Shown one piece after another: positions 54,449-63,133 of a stretch of DNA of 64,000 bases. Each line of letters opens with the position of its first letter. Positions within the stretch are counted from its first letter, which is position 1. A model generated the notes under the pieces. It was not told where the DNA came from and searched no databases. It saw only the letters and a program-made list of their open reading frames with translations. Source of the stretch: Haloterrigena turkmenica DSM 5511 (GTDB taxonomy: Archaea > Halobacteriota > Halobacteria > Halobacteriales > Natrialbaceae); assembly GCF_000025325.1 (NCBI RefSeq), contig NC_013743.1:1550001-1614000 (forward strand), read 5' to 3'. The position numbers and the translations under genes are program-made.

Positions 54449-54619
54449 TTAGTTGGCGATAATCCGGGCGAGTAAGACGATCGGGATCACCGGAATGGCT
54501 AACCCGGTGACCAGAAGTACGATAGCGATCACGACTTTCTCCGCGCGGCTCGAGTCGTGCCATATCGACTGCCACATCTCATCGATTGCCTGTGCTGTTC
54601 GCTGGAGTAATCCGGCCAT
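54449..54619 (-). CDS. Small single-TM protein, unknown
   Basis: Protein of 56 residues from ATG 54619 (MAGLLQRTAQAIDEMWQSIW). An amphipathic N-terminal half is followed by one hydrophobic helix (VVIAIVLLVTGLAIPVIPIV). The longer open frame reading upstream is Arg/Ser-rich and not used. A TATA-like CATCTATCTACC (minus strand) lies about 25 bases upstream. The family is not recognised. Confidence 0.65.
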   Translation of the reverse strand: MAGLLQRTAQAIDEMWQSIWHDSSRAEKVVIAIVLLVTGLAIPVIPIVLLARIIAN

Positions 54620-54794
54620 AGGCGGTGCTGAAGGTAGATAGATGGAAAACCCCACGGCCTGCCATCGATGCCACCTGAAGAGATTATCCCGCTCGACCAC
54701 CGAGGGCCGGTATGCAGTGGTGCGACCAGCCAACGAGATCGTCCGGGAGCGAGAGTGTGAGGGTCTGGAACCGAAGCCCGAAGGGTAACCTGGC

Positions 54795-55448
54795 ATGACC
54801 GACGACCCTCTCCCGGCCGAACACCGCTCGCCGCTCGCCGCGCTCGTCGACGAGGTACTCGCGGGGTTCGGCTACGAGGTGGCGGCCGCCACCGACGCCA
54901 TCGACGACGCCGTCCCCGGGTACGGCGGTCTCTTTGACCCCGAGACCTCCCCAGACGAGTTACGTGCCGCGCTCGAAAGCGTACTGGACTCGGGACTCTC
55001 CCGGCCACCCGTCCCCGAGCCGACGAGCGACGCGTTCGTCCTCTACGTCGACGGCAGTTCACGCGGGAACCCCGGCCCCGCAGGGGCGGGCGCCGTCATC
55101 ATGGACGCCACGGAGGACCAACTCGCACGTCTCGCTCGCCCCGTCGGCTCCCGGACGGGGAACAACACCGCCGAATACGTCGCACTCCAGCTCGGGCTCT
55201 CTGAACTGTTGGCTCGCTACGAGCCGCGCAGGCTGGACGTGCGCATCGATTCGATGACGGTCATCCGAGACGTCTGGGGCGGCGACGACCCGACGGAACC
55301 GGGCGTCGAGACGTACAGCGAGGGCGTCGCGGCGGCGCTCTCGAGCGTCCCGGACCACCGGTACACGCATCTGGCCGACAGCGACCCGAACCCCGCCGAC
55401 GCGCTGGCGACGGTGGGCGCCGATATTGCGGCCTTCGGACCGGGATAG
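54795..55448 (+). CDS. rnhA: Type 1 RNase H with N-terminal extension
   Basis: Protein of 217 residues. The RNase HI catalytic set is Asp86 (YVDGSSRGNPGPAGAG), Glu127 (NNTAEYVALQLG), Asp152 (RIDSMTVI) and Asp202 (DPNPADALA). The last motif and spacing are of the short archaeal kind. The first 75 residues are an extra helical domain (LAALVDEVLAGFGYEVAAAT) not found in bacterial RNase HI. It cuts RNA in RNA-DNA hybrids, probably clearing primers and R-loops. Confidence 0.92.
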   Translation: MTDDPLPAEHRSPLAALVDEVLAGFGYEVAAATDAIDDAVPGYGGLFDPETSPDELRAALESVLDSGLSRPPVPEPTSDAFVLYVDGSSRGNPGPAGAGAVIMDATEDQLARLARPVGSRTGNNTAEYVALQLGLSELLARYEPRRLDVRIDSMTVIRDVWGGDDPTEPGVETYSEGVAAALSSVPDHRYTHLADSDPNPADALATVGADIAAFGPG

Positions 55449-55512
55449 GAGCGGTACGTCGCGTCTCATTCGAAATTCCGTCACCGTCGAAATCCACAGC
55501 AGCGACTAGAAT

Positions 55513-55935
55513 TCACTCGATCCCTTCTTGCTCGAGCACCTCCTCGAGTCGCTCGAGTGCGCGCAGACAGACGGGCGCGTAGCCGGTCGCGGTCGGGGGC
55601 AGTTCGAAGGCGATCCGACAGCGGTTCGCGCCGAGGTCGTCGACGCGGTGGCCGGCACCCGGCAGTCCGAGCACGCGCCAGCTCCAGCGCCGTTCCGCGG
55701 GGACGTACGCCGTGATGCGAAACGGGACCCACGCGCCGGGGATCCGAACGCGACCGCTCGTGTCCAACTGGATCCGCCGCTCGGTCGCCTCGACGCCGGT
55801 CACGAGGGGCGACCACTCCGGCCAGCGGGTGGTGTCCACGAGCAGGTCCCACGCGTCGGCCGCCGGGGCTTTGACCACGTGGGAGGCCTCGAGTCGCCGG
55901 CCGTCGGGCGTTCGCGTCCGCCGGAGACGAGTCAT
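55513..55935 (-). CDS. SRPBCC/START-fold protein
   Basis: Protein of 140 residues. The polyketide-cyclase/START-like pattern reads EASHVVKAPAADAWDLLVDT, RWPEWSPLVTGVEATERR, then VPFRITAYVPAERRWSW and LERLEEVLEQEGIE at the end. Members bind hydrophobic ligands in a deep pocket, and the ligand is unknown here. It is divergent from the ABC cassette, about 100 bases apart. Confidence 0.88.
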   Translation of the reverse strand: MTRLRRTRTPDGRRLEASHVVKAPAADAWDLLVDTTRWPEWSPLVTGVEATERRIQLDTSGRVRIPGAWVPFRITAYVPAERRWSWRVLGLPGAGHRVDDLGANRCRIAFELPPTATGYAPVCLRALERLEEVLEQEGIE

Positions 55936-56032
55936 CGTAGGCGTCGCTACGGCGGCCTCGACAATGGGGTTTTCCCGGGACGTTCAGGGGCCACTAGACT
56001 TTACTGGGGTGGCTCCCTCCCTCGGGTAACGA

Positions 56033-57058
56033 ATGGCGATACTCGAAGTCGACTCCCTCCGCAAAGAGTACGGCGGCTTCACGGCCGTCGAAGGCAGTTC
56101 TTTTGCAGTCGAACGCGGTGAGGTCTTCGGCGTCGTCGGTCCCAACGGCGCGGGAAAGACGACGACGCTGAAGATGCTCGCCGGGCTCATCGAACCGACC
56201 GCCGGCGCCGCCGTCGTCGCCGGCCACACTCCCGGCGAACCCGCGATGCAGCGTCGACTCGGCTTTCTCCCCGAGGAGTCCCCGCTCTACGAGGAGATGA
56301 CCGCGAACGGCTACCTCGAGTTCTTCGCGGACCTCTACGACGTCCCCGCCGAGGCCGCCCGCGAGCGGATCGATCGCACGCTCGAGCGCCTCGATCTGGA
56401 ACACCGGGATCGACGGCTGGGCAACATGTCGAAGGGGATGAAACGGAAGGTCGCAATCGCGCGGGCGCTGGTCAACGATCCCGACGTGCTCATCTTCGAC
56501 GAACCCGCGTCGGGCCTCGATCCGCTCACGACGAACTACATCATCGAGTTCACGCGCGAACTGAGCGACGAGGAGAAGACGATCCTCTTCAGCGCGCACA
56601 ACCTCTTTCACGTCGAGAGCGTCTGCGACCGGATCGTCATCATGAACGACGGGCGAATCGTCGCCCGCGGGACCGTCGACGAGATCCGCGACGCCCACGG
56701 TGGCACGGAGTACTACGTCTACGCGACCGTCGACGCCGACGGCGACCCCGTCGCGGGCGAACCGATCGACGACGACCGCCGCGACGGCGACGCGGCGACT
56801 GAGTACTGCCACGTCGTCGGCGATATGGCCGCCGTCGAGGCCGTCCGCGAGACCGTCGAAGGGGCAGGCGGACGCGTGACCGACATCCAGACGGAGACGC
56901 CCAGCTTAGAGGAGATCTTCCTCGAGGTCGCCAGCGAACCGGCCGGGAACGGCGACGGGAGCGCGAGCGACGGTCCAGCCGGACGAACCGGAACGGACGC
57001 CGCGGAGCGGACGGACGACGAGGCGGTGACCGAGGACGCGGCGGAGGCGGAGACGTGA
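56033..57058 (+). CDS. ABC exporter ATP-binding protein
   Basis: Protein of 341 residues. The ABC core carries Walker A GPNGAGKTT (about 38-46), Q-loop region GFLPEESPLYEEM, signature NMSKGMKRKVAIARAL and Walker B VLIFDEPASGLDP. An extra C-terminal part holds an acidic, Gly/Thr-rich tail. ABC-2 subclass, export or membrane-remodelling type. It is followed with a 4-base overlap by the fused permease-protease gene. Confidence 0.93.
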   Translation: MAILEVDSLRKEYGGFTAVEGSSFAVERGEVFGVVGPNGAGKTTTLKMLAGLIEPTAGAAVVAGHTPGEPAMQRRLGFLPEESPLYEEMTANGYLEFFADLYDVPAEAARERIDRTLERLDLEHRDRRLGNMSKGMKRKVAIARALVNDPDVLIFDEPASGLDPLTTNYIIEFTRELSDEEKTILFSAHNLFHVESVCDRIVIMNDGRIVARGTVDEIRDAHGGTEYYVYATVDADGDPVAGEPIDDDRRDGDAATEYCHVVGDMAAVEAVRETVEGAGGRVTDIQTETPSLEEIFLEVASEPAGNGDGSASDGPAGRTGTDAAERTDDEAVTEDAAEAET

Positions 57059-58986
57059 GCGACGAGGCGGACCCCGATTCGGACCGTCGGTCGCGGCGTC
57101 GTCGACTCCGCGGTGCGCTGGCGCGGACGGCTCGGATCGCCCGCTGGGAGGTCTCTCGGAGCGCCGGCACCGTCGATCGGAAGACGGTGCTCGTGCTGGC
57201 GGCGCTGGCGCTCGTCGTCGGCGTCGTCGGCTTTTCGGCCGCCGGCGAGGGGCTCGGCCTCGAGGACGAGATCTACGTCGTCGCGGTCGACGAGGACAGC
57301 CGGTACCACGACGTCGCCGTCGAGAGCGAGGCGTTCAGACCGATGCCCCTCGACGAGCTCGTGATCGAGAACGGGGACGACGCCAACGCCGACGTGGTAC
57401 TGACGCGAAACGGCGAACTCGCCCACTACGGCCCCCACGGGGAGGCCGCCCACGACGCGTTCATCGATGCGATCGACTCGTACAACGAGCAGCGGTTGCG
57501 CCAAGAGGCCAATCAGACGGCGGCCTATCCGGTCCACGTCGAACTCGACTACCAGAAGCGCGATTTCGACGGATCGGCGGAGCCGGACGAAAGCGACGGG
57601 GCGTCGAGCGACGGCTCGGACGACGGGACGGACGCCGGCTCCGGAACCGGGACCGAGACGACCGACGGGTCCGGCGGCGAGGACTCGAGCGACGGCGGCT
57701 CCGGCGACGATACCACCAGTGGAGGCGCTACCGGTGGGGACGCCGACGGTAGCGGTCAGAGCGACGGGACCGACGATAGCGGTGACGGTCGACTGCAGGT
57801 GCCGAACGTCGGCGCCAGCGGCGCAGTCGACGGGACGTCCGGACCGCCGGGATCGATCTCGCCGCCGTTTCCCTTCCAGTCGCTCCTGTTGGCGTTCCTC
57901 TTCGTCGTCCCGATGAACTTCGTCATTCAGGCCTACGGGAGCACGATCATGGACGAGCGGGTCAAGCGCCGCGGCGAACTGCTGCTCGTCTCGCCGGCCT
58001 CGAGACGCGAAATCGTTGCCGGGAAGACGCTGCCCTACCTGCTGGGGCTGATCGCCGTCGCGGTCGGGATCACCGTCGCGGTTCAGGGTGGCCTCCTCTC
58101 GATCGCCGCGGCGATTCCCATCGCGCTGCTGTTCCTCGCGGCGACGTTCGCCGGCGCGATGCTCGCCCGCTCGTACAAGGAACTGACGTTCGTGACGGTC
58201 ACGATCAGCGTCTTCCTCACGACATACACGTTCATCCCGGCGGTGTTCGCCGACGTGAACCCGATCGCGCTGATCTCGCCGCTGACGCTGATCGTGACGA
58301 ATCTGCAGGGCGAGTCGGTCTCCCTCGGGGAGTACGTCTTCTCGACCGCGCCGTTCTACTGCAGTGCCGCGGTCTGTTTCCTGCTCGGAATCGGCGTCTA
58401 CCGCGAGGAGGACATGTTCGCCCAGAAGGCGCTCCCGGCGAAGGTGCTCGACGCGATCGCGAGCCGCCTCCATAGCTATCGGAGCGTCGCCGTCCTGACG
58501 ATGCTGTTCATCCCCTTCGTTTTCGCCGGCCAGTTGCTCGCCGTCGCTGTGCTGTTCGCCGTCCCCGAGCAACTCGCCGTGCCGATCGTCATCGTCCTCG
58601 CGGCGGCCATCGAGGAGGTCGCCAAGAGCGTCCACGTCTACGCCGGCTTCGTCCGCTCGCGGTTCGACGCCTCGCTTCGCGTCGCCGCCGTCCTCGGCGT
58701 CTGCTCCGGCGCCGGCTTCTTCCTCGGCGAGAAGGTCACCCACGTCGTCCAGTTCGTCGGCCTCCCCGAGCTGACCGTCGGCGCCGCCGCGTTCGGTCCC
58801 GACCCCTCTGGGGGACCGCTCGTGCTCGTCGCGGTCTTCCTCGCGCCGCTGGTCTTGCACGTCGTGACGGCCGTGATATCGGCGATCGGCGCGAGTCGCG
58901 GGCCGAACGCGTACTCCGTCGGATTCCTGATCGCGACGCTCGTTCACGCGGGCTACAACCTGGGGGTGATCGCCCTTGTCGCGTGA
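57055..58986 (+). CDS. ABC-2 permease fused to a PrsW-like intramembrane protease domain
   Basis: Protein of 643 residues. TM1 is at 43-62. A large outer domain holds an acidic Ser/Gly/Asp linker (172-262). Permease helices run from 275 to about 450 (MDERVKRRGELLLVSPASRR is the ABC-2 coupling loop). Residues 475-640 form a second helical block with Glu520-Glu521-x-x-Lys524 (EEVAK), FFLGE (Glu559), His602 and His631-Asn635 (HAGYN), as in PrsW/CPBP-type proteases. The ATG overlaps the ATPase stop. Function of the fusion is unknown. Confidence 0.85.
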   Translation: MSDEADPDSDRRSRRRRLRGALARTARIARWEVSRSAGTVDRKTVLVLAALALVVGVVGFSAAGEGLGLEDEIYVVAVDEDSRYHDVAVESEAFRPMPLDELVIENGDDANADVVLTRNGELAHYGPHGEAAHDAFIDAIDSYNEQRLRQEANQTAAYPVHVELDYQKRDFDGSAEPDESDGASSDGSDDGTDAGSGTGTETTDGSGGEDSSDGGSGDDTTSGGATGGDADGSGQSDGTDDSGDGRLQVPNVGASGAVDGTSGPPGSISPPFPFQSLLLAFLFVVPMNFVIQAYGSTIMDERVKRRGELLLVSPASRREIVAGKTLPYLLGLIAVAVGITVAVQGGLLSIAAAIPIALLFLAATFAGAMLARSYKELTFVTVTISVFLTTYTFIPAVFADVNPIALISPLTLIVTNLQGESVSLGEYVFSTAPFYCSAAVCFLLGIGVYREEDMFAQKALPAKVLDAIASRLHSYRSVAVLTMLFIPFVFAGQLLAVAVLFAVPEQLAVPIVIVLAAAIEEVAKSVHVYAGFVRSRFDASLRVAAVLGVCSGAGFFLGEKVTHVVQFVGLPELTVGAAAFGPDPSGGPLVLVAVFLAPLVLHVVTAVISAIGASRGPNAYSVGFLIATLVHAGYNLGVIALVA

Positions 58987-60157
58987 TCGCGATCGAAGCG
59001 ACGGCCCCGCTCGCTCGAGCGACGAGTCGACGCCGATCCGACGCGGGCCGAATCCGCCGACGCCGACCGACGACGGCGACTCCCGCTTCGGTCTGCCGTT
59101 CGGTCCGCGCTGGGCCGTCGCCCGCCGCGAACTCGGCTCGCTGCGCTCCGAGAAGACCATCGTACTCGCGCTGGCGATCCAGCTGGTCATCGCGGCCTTC
59201 TCCTCGTTCCTGGTCGTCGGGCTCGTCTCGCTGTACGATCCGGGCTCCGTCGACGGCTACGGCAACCGGGTCGCCATCACCGGTGTGAACGAGGCGGATG
59301 TCGAGCGACTCAGCGGTCTCGCCAGCGAACAGGAGGGGCTCGAGCCGACGGTCGCCCAGTCCAGGGCCGACGCGTTCGCGGCCTTCGACGAGGGACAGGT
59401 CGCGGCCGTCCTCGAGGTGAGCAGAACCGCGGACGGGCGGCTGGTCGTCGACGCGACCGTCCCCGACGGGGGACTGGAGACAACGCTGCTGATCAGCCAG
59501 CTCCAGGAGCTGCTCGAGACCCTCGAGCACGAGGAGCGACTCGCCAACGCCGACGCGCTCGAGGCGCCGCCGCTCGACGTTCCCGACGAGGTCGGAGCGA
59601 GCCCGTACCTCGAGTTCACCTACACGATCCTCGTTCCGCTGTTGCTGTTCCTGCCGGTGTTCATCAGTGGCTCGATCGTCGTCGACTCGCTGATCGAGGA
59701 GCGCTCCCGCGGGACCCTCGAGTTGCTCCGAGTCAGTCCGCTCTCGCTCGTGGACGTGGCCGACGCGAAGCTCCTGACGATCGCCGCGCTGGCGCCGCTA
59801 CAGGCGGTCGCCTGGCTCGCCCTGCTCGCGTTCAACGGGACCGTGATCGCCGCGCCGGCGGTGCTGATCGTCCTGGTCGCGGCGCTAGCGCTCACCGTCA
59901 CCGCGGCGGCGGCCGGCGTCGCGCTCGTCGCCCCCGACAGGCGTCAGGCCCAACTCGCCTACTCCGGCGGGATCGTCGGCGCGCTGGTCCTGTCCACGTT
60001 GCTCCCCGAGCACCCGGCCAACACCGTCGCCAAGTTCGCCATCGGTAGCGCCACGGCGACGACGTGGCTGTCGCTCGCGACCTACTGTCTCGTCGCGGTC
60101 GGCGGCTACCTCGCGGTCAGGGCCGGTATCGAGCGGCTCAACAGCGACTCCCTGTAG
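58976..60157 (+). CDS. ABC-2 permease, second subunit
   Basis: Protein of 393 residues starting with TTG at 58976, which overlaps the fused gene by 11 bases; no better ATG keeps the N-terminus. TM1 is at about 55-75 (ALAIQLVIAAFSSFLVVGLV), followed by an outer domain, then five helices (YTILVPLLLFLPVFISGSIV and others). The coupling loop LIEERSRGTLELLRVSPLSL is ABC-2 type. It pairs with the fused permease in the exporter. Confidence 0.9.
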   Translation: MSRDRDRSDGPARSSDESTPIRRGPNPPTPTDDGDSRFGLPFGPRWAVARRELGSLRSEKTIVLALAIQLVIAAFSSFLVVGLVSLYDPGSVDGYGNRVAITGVNEADVERLSGLASEQEGLEPTVAQSRADAFAAFDEGQVAAVLEVSRTADGRLVVDATVPDGGLETTLLISQLQELLETLEHEERLANADALEAPPLDVPDEVGASPYLEFTYTILVPLLLFLPVFISGSIVVDSLIEERSRGTLELLRVSPLSLVDVADAKLLTIAALAPLQAVAWLALLAFNGTVIAAPAVLIVLVAALALTVTAAAAGVALVAPDRRQAQLAYSGGIVGALVLSTLLPEHPANTVAKFAIGSATATTWLSLATYCLVAVGGYLAVRAGIERLNSDSL

Positions 60158-60734
60158 CGTATTCGCCGTCGCTCACGGGATCGGCCGCGTATCTGATTTC
60201 GGAGCGCGGAACGAGATTCGAATTCGGATGTCGGCGGTGAACCGAGGTACGGCGGCGCGGTGGCGCGCGCCGGGCCGCGGTGAACAACCAGTGAACCGCG
60301 GCGTGAAACCGTGCGAGGGATGAGCGAGGGAGTGAACCGACCGAGCGAATCGGGTGGGGAGGATGTGGAAATCCCCGTTGCCACGGGTGCAGCGTGATCG
60401 AACCGTCTCGCAGCGTCGACAGCAGATCCCGTCCAGTCACACGGAACTCGGTCGAAGTCGTCCGCTGAAGTGTTCGAAGGGTCGTTCGGTGTTCTGCTAT
60501 CGTGGCAACGGGGATGGCCGTGCCCTCCCCAACCGACTGCGGTCCTCGCTCCCACTGGTCGCTGCGGTCCTCGACCCTCGCGCGTCTCCGTGCCGCCGTA
60601 CGTCGATTCCACGGTTCGGAGAACACCGTCTCGAGACCGTACTGCGCACAGTTCGAGCCGCTCGAGCCTACTCGTGATCACTGACACGGGAAAAACGATG
60701 AAAAACGGCTGAAACGGCGATAATGGCGGCCGGT
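60158..60734. other. Repeat-rich intergenic region
   Basis: This 577-base gap lacks a supported gene before the microprotein at its right end. It contains two diverged copies of one sequence in inverted orientation (60243-60385 and 60501-60604), with short GTGAAC repeats in the left copy. It looks like eroded mobile or repeat DNA. Confidence 0.6.
60243..60604. repeat. Inverted pair of diverged repeat copies
   Basis: Inner ends are an exact 15-base inverted match (ATCCCCGTTGCCACG at 60371-60385 and its complement at 60501-60515). Outer ends match as GTACGGCGGC (60247-60256) and GCCGCCGTAC (60592-60601). In between, TGGGGAGG and ACCAGTG are shared in register. A spacer of 115 bases separates the copies. 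Confidence 0.6.
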
Positions 60735-60827
60735 TCAGTCGTTGCGACTGAACACGCTCTTGATTCGCGAGACGATCCCACTGTCGTCGTTGCGGTTCGC
60801 GTCTCGGTCGGTATGTTCGTCCGCCAT
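60735..60827 (-). CDS. Possible 30-residue microprotein
   Basis: Short frame starting MADEHTDRDANRNDDSGIVS and ending IKSVFSRND. The composition is halophile-like and the C-terminal half could be an amphipathic helix. TTATTTTTTAG (minus strand, about 60855-60866) may be its promoter. No homologue is recognised, so this stays tentative. Confidence 0.45.
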   Translation of the reverse strand: MADEHTDRDANRNDDSGIVSRIKSVFSRND

Positions 60828-60960
60828 AGGCGGGCGGCAGTACGATACGATCGAACTAAAAAATAACGGGGATCCGACCTGTCGCGTTCGCTGTCGGTCG
60901 TCTCGAGGTGGCAGTTGCCCCAGCACGTACTGTTTTTTCGACGGCGGCCGTCCACCCGGT

Positions 60961-61935
60961 ATGGAGTACACCACGCTCGGTTCGACCGGCATGGAAGTCA
61001 GTCGCCTCTGTCTGGGTTGTATGAGCTTCGGCTCGAGCGACTGGCGCGAGTGGGTCCTCGAAGACGAGGAGAGTAAAGCGATCATCGAGCGGGCGATCGA
61101 TCTCGGGATCAACTTCTTCGATACCGCGAACATGTACTCGCGGGGCGAGTCCGAGCGGATTCTGGGCGAGGCCCTCGAGGGCCACCGCGAGGAGTCGGTC
61201 GTCGCGACGAAGGGCTACTTCCAGATGCGCGAGGACGATCCGAACTCGGGCGGACTCTCCCGGAAGGCGATCGAGCAGGAACTCGCGGCCAGTCGCGAGC
61301 GTCTCGGGATGGACAGTATCGACCTCTACCAGATCCACCGCTGGGACGACGACACGCCGATCGAGACGACCATGCGGGCGCTCGACGACGCCGTTCGCCG
61401 GGGTCACGTCCGCTATCTCGGCGCCTCCTCGATGTGGGCACACCAGTTCGCCGAGTCGCTGCACACGAGCGACCGGCTGGGGCTCGAGCGGTTCGTCACG
61501 ATGCAGAACCACTACAACCTCGTCTACCGCGAGGAGGAGCGAGAGATGTTGCCCCTCTGCGAGAAGGAGGACATCGGCGTCGTCCCGTGGTCGCCGCTGG
61601 CGCGGGGCTACCTCACGCGCCCGCACGAGGAGATCGACGCGACGACCCGCGGCGAGACGGAAGAGCACCTGTACGACCACCCCTACCGCGAGGGCGGCGG
61701 CCGGGAGATCAACGAGCGCGTCGCCGAGATCGCCGCCGACAAGGGCGCGACGATGGCCCAGATCGCGCTGGCGTGGCTGCTCCACAAGGACTGGGTCGAT
61801 GCCCCGATCGTCGGGACGACCAGCGTCGAACACCTAGAGCAGGCCGTCGAGGCGCTCGAGATATCGCTGTCGGCGTCGGACATGGCCTACCTCGAGGAGC
61901 CCTACGAGCCGGTGTCGGTGTCGGGCCACAGCTGA
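60961..61935 (+). CDS. Aldo/keto reductase
   Basis: NADPH-dependent TIM-barrel oxidoreductase of 324 residues. The tetrad is Asp54 (NFFDTANMYS), Tyr59, Lys84 (VATKGYF) and His in YQIHRWDDDTP. The C-terminal cofactor stretch is IVGTTSVEHLEQAVEAL. It reduces aldehydes or ketones, and the substrate is not shown. ATG 60961 gives the family start MEYTTLGSTGMEVSRLCLGC, so the longer open frame is rejected. Confidence 0.92.
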   Translation: MEYTTLGSTGMEVSRLCLGCMSFGSSDWREWVLEDEESKAIIERAIDLGINFFDTANMYSRGESERILGEALEGHREESVVATKGYFQMREDDPNSGGLSRKAIEQELAASRERLGMDSIDLYQIHRWDDDTPIETTMRALDDAVRRGHVRYLGASSMWAHQFAESLHTSDRLGLERFVTMQNHYNLVYREEEREMLPLCEKEDIGVVPWSPLARGYLTRPHEEIDATTRGETEEHLYDHPYREGGGREINERVAEIAADKGATMAQIALAWLLHKDWVDAPIVGTTSVEHLEQAVEALEISLSASDMAYLEEPYEPVSVSGHS

Positions 61936-61968
61936 GGCTGCGGCTGAGAGGGCGACGCCGGCTCGGGC

Positions 61969-62517
61969 TTACGGAATCTCCGTGAGGACCTCGCGTAGCT
62001 CGTCCTCGGTCCGCCACTCGTAGAGCCGCCCCTCGGACTCGAGCAAGTCGAAGACGCCGTCCTCCATCCAGCCGTAGGGATGGCGCTCCTCGGGGTACTC
62101 GCGCTTGAGCACGTGAGTTTTCTCGAAGTACTCCTCGGTGCCCGCGAGCAGCCCCTGTTCGACGAGGAAGCCGCTGGGTTCCCTCTCGGCGACGCCGACC
62201 ACGTGGCTCACGAGGTCCGCGATCAGGCAGAACTTCTGGATGCCGTTGTCCCAGCCACCGTTCACGTCGTTCATCCGGAAGGCGTAGGCGTCCCGACGGC
62301 GGTTGAGCCGGTCGACGACGAGGTCGAGACGGCCCATCGGCTCGGGGTCGTAGTTCCCGAGGACGAAGTACGAGCGGTCGGTCTCGTAGATTGGCGTCAG
62401 CTCGCTCAGGGCCCGGAGGATCTCCTCGTTGTCCGCGATCGAGAGCTCCTCGGCCTCGAGTCGCTCCGTCGCGCTCGTGAGCACTGCCTCGGGAACTGGC
62501 GGCGACTCGTCGGTCAT
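61969..62517 (-). CDS. Haloarchaeal protein of unknown function
   Basis: Protein of 182 residues from ATG 62517. It is predicted alpha/beta: EEILRALSELTPIYETDRSY, FVLGNYDPEPMGRLDLVVDR, DVNGGWDNGIQKFCLIADLV and HPYGWMEDGVFDLLESEGRL. No motif for catalysis or membrane segment was recognised. It is divergent from the winged-helix regulator, 154 bases apart. Confidence 0.75.
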   Translation of the reverse strand: MTDESPPVPEAVLTSATERLEAEELSIADNEEILRALSELTPIYETDRSYFVLGNYDPEPMGRLDLVVDRLNRRRDAYAFRMNDVNGGWDNGIQKFCLIADLVSHVVGVAEREPSGFLVEQGLLAGTEEYFEKTHVLKREYPEERHPYGWMEDGVFDLLESEGRLYEWRTEDELREVLTEIP

Positions 62518-62671
62518 ATCGCTCGATTTAGCGGAGACGACAATAGGGTTTTCTCCACCGTTTCCGTTTCCGAAACACGACCCCGTTTCGGAATCCACAC
62601 GGCCAGTAGTTCACTCGGAGGTAATTTAGTCCAGGGTAAACTACTTGGTCGCGGGATCCGTACGCACTCGC

Positions 62672-63085
62672 ATGAGCACCGACGTGGGTACGGCCAGCGG
62701 GACGGAGACGCGGGAACTCCTCCACTTCGTCACCCAGGAGACCCGGTTCGCGCTCGTCGCCAACATCCTGCAACACCCCGAGGGGCTGCCCTCGATGTAC
62801 GAACTCGAGGAGCTAAACCCGAGCGTCAGCGAGGCCACCGTCTACAAACACGTCCAGAAGCTGATCGACGTCGGCATCGTCGAGGAGGTCGCGCTGCCCG
62901 ACGACGAGCGCCGCCAGGGCTACCCCTGGAAGTTCTACGGCCTAACCGACGAGGGCCGGGCGTTCCTCGAGCGACACAACCTGCTGCAGGCCGAGGCAAC
63001 GCTTAAACGTATCTACGGGACGATTTCCGATAAATCCGAAAAGATGGAGAAGTACGAGAACGCGCCCCGGCCCGAGCGCGACTGA
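62672..63085 (+). CDS. Winged-helix transcription regulator (ArsR/PadR-like)
   Basis: Protein of 137 residues from ATG 62672. The HTH is LHFVTQETRFALVANILQHP, MYELEELNPSVSEATVYKHV and QKLIDVGIVEEVALPDDERR, then the wing FYGLTDEGRAFLERHN and a helical tail. TATA GGTAAACTAC sits about 30 bases upstream. Target unknown. Confidence 0.9.
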   Translation: MSTDVGTASGTETRELLHFVTQETRFALVANILQHPEGLPSMYELEELNPSVSEATVYKHVQKLIDVGIVEEVALPDDERRQGYPWKFYGLTDEGRAFLERHNLLQAEATLKRIYGTISDKSEKMEKYENAPRPERD

Positions 63086-63133
63086 GCCCGAGACGATTAC
63101 CGACGCGTCTTCGACCGTTCGAGAGCCGGCCGC

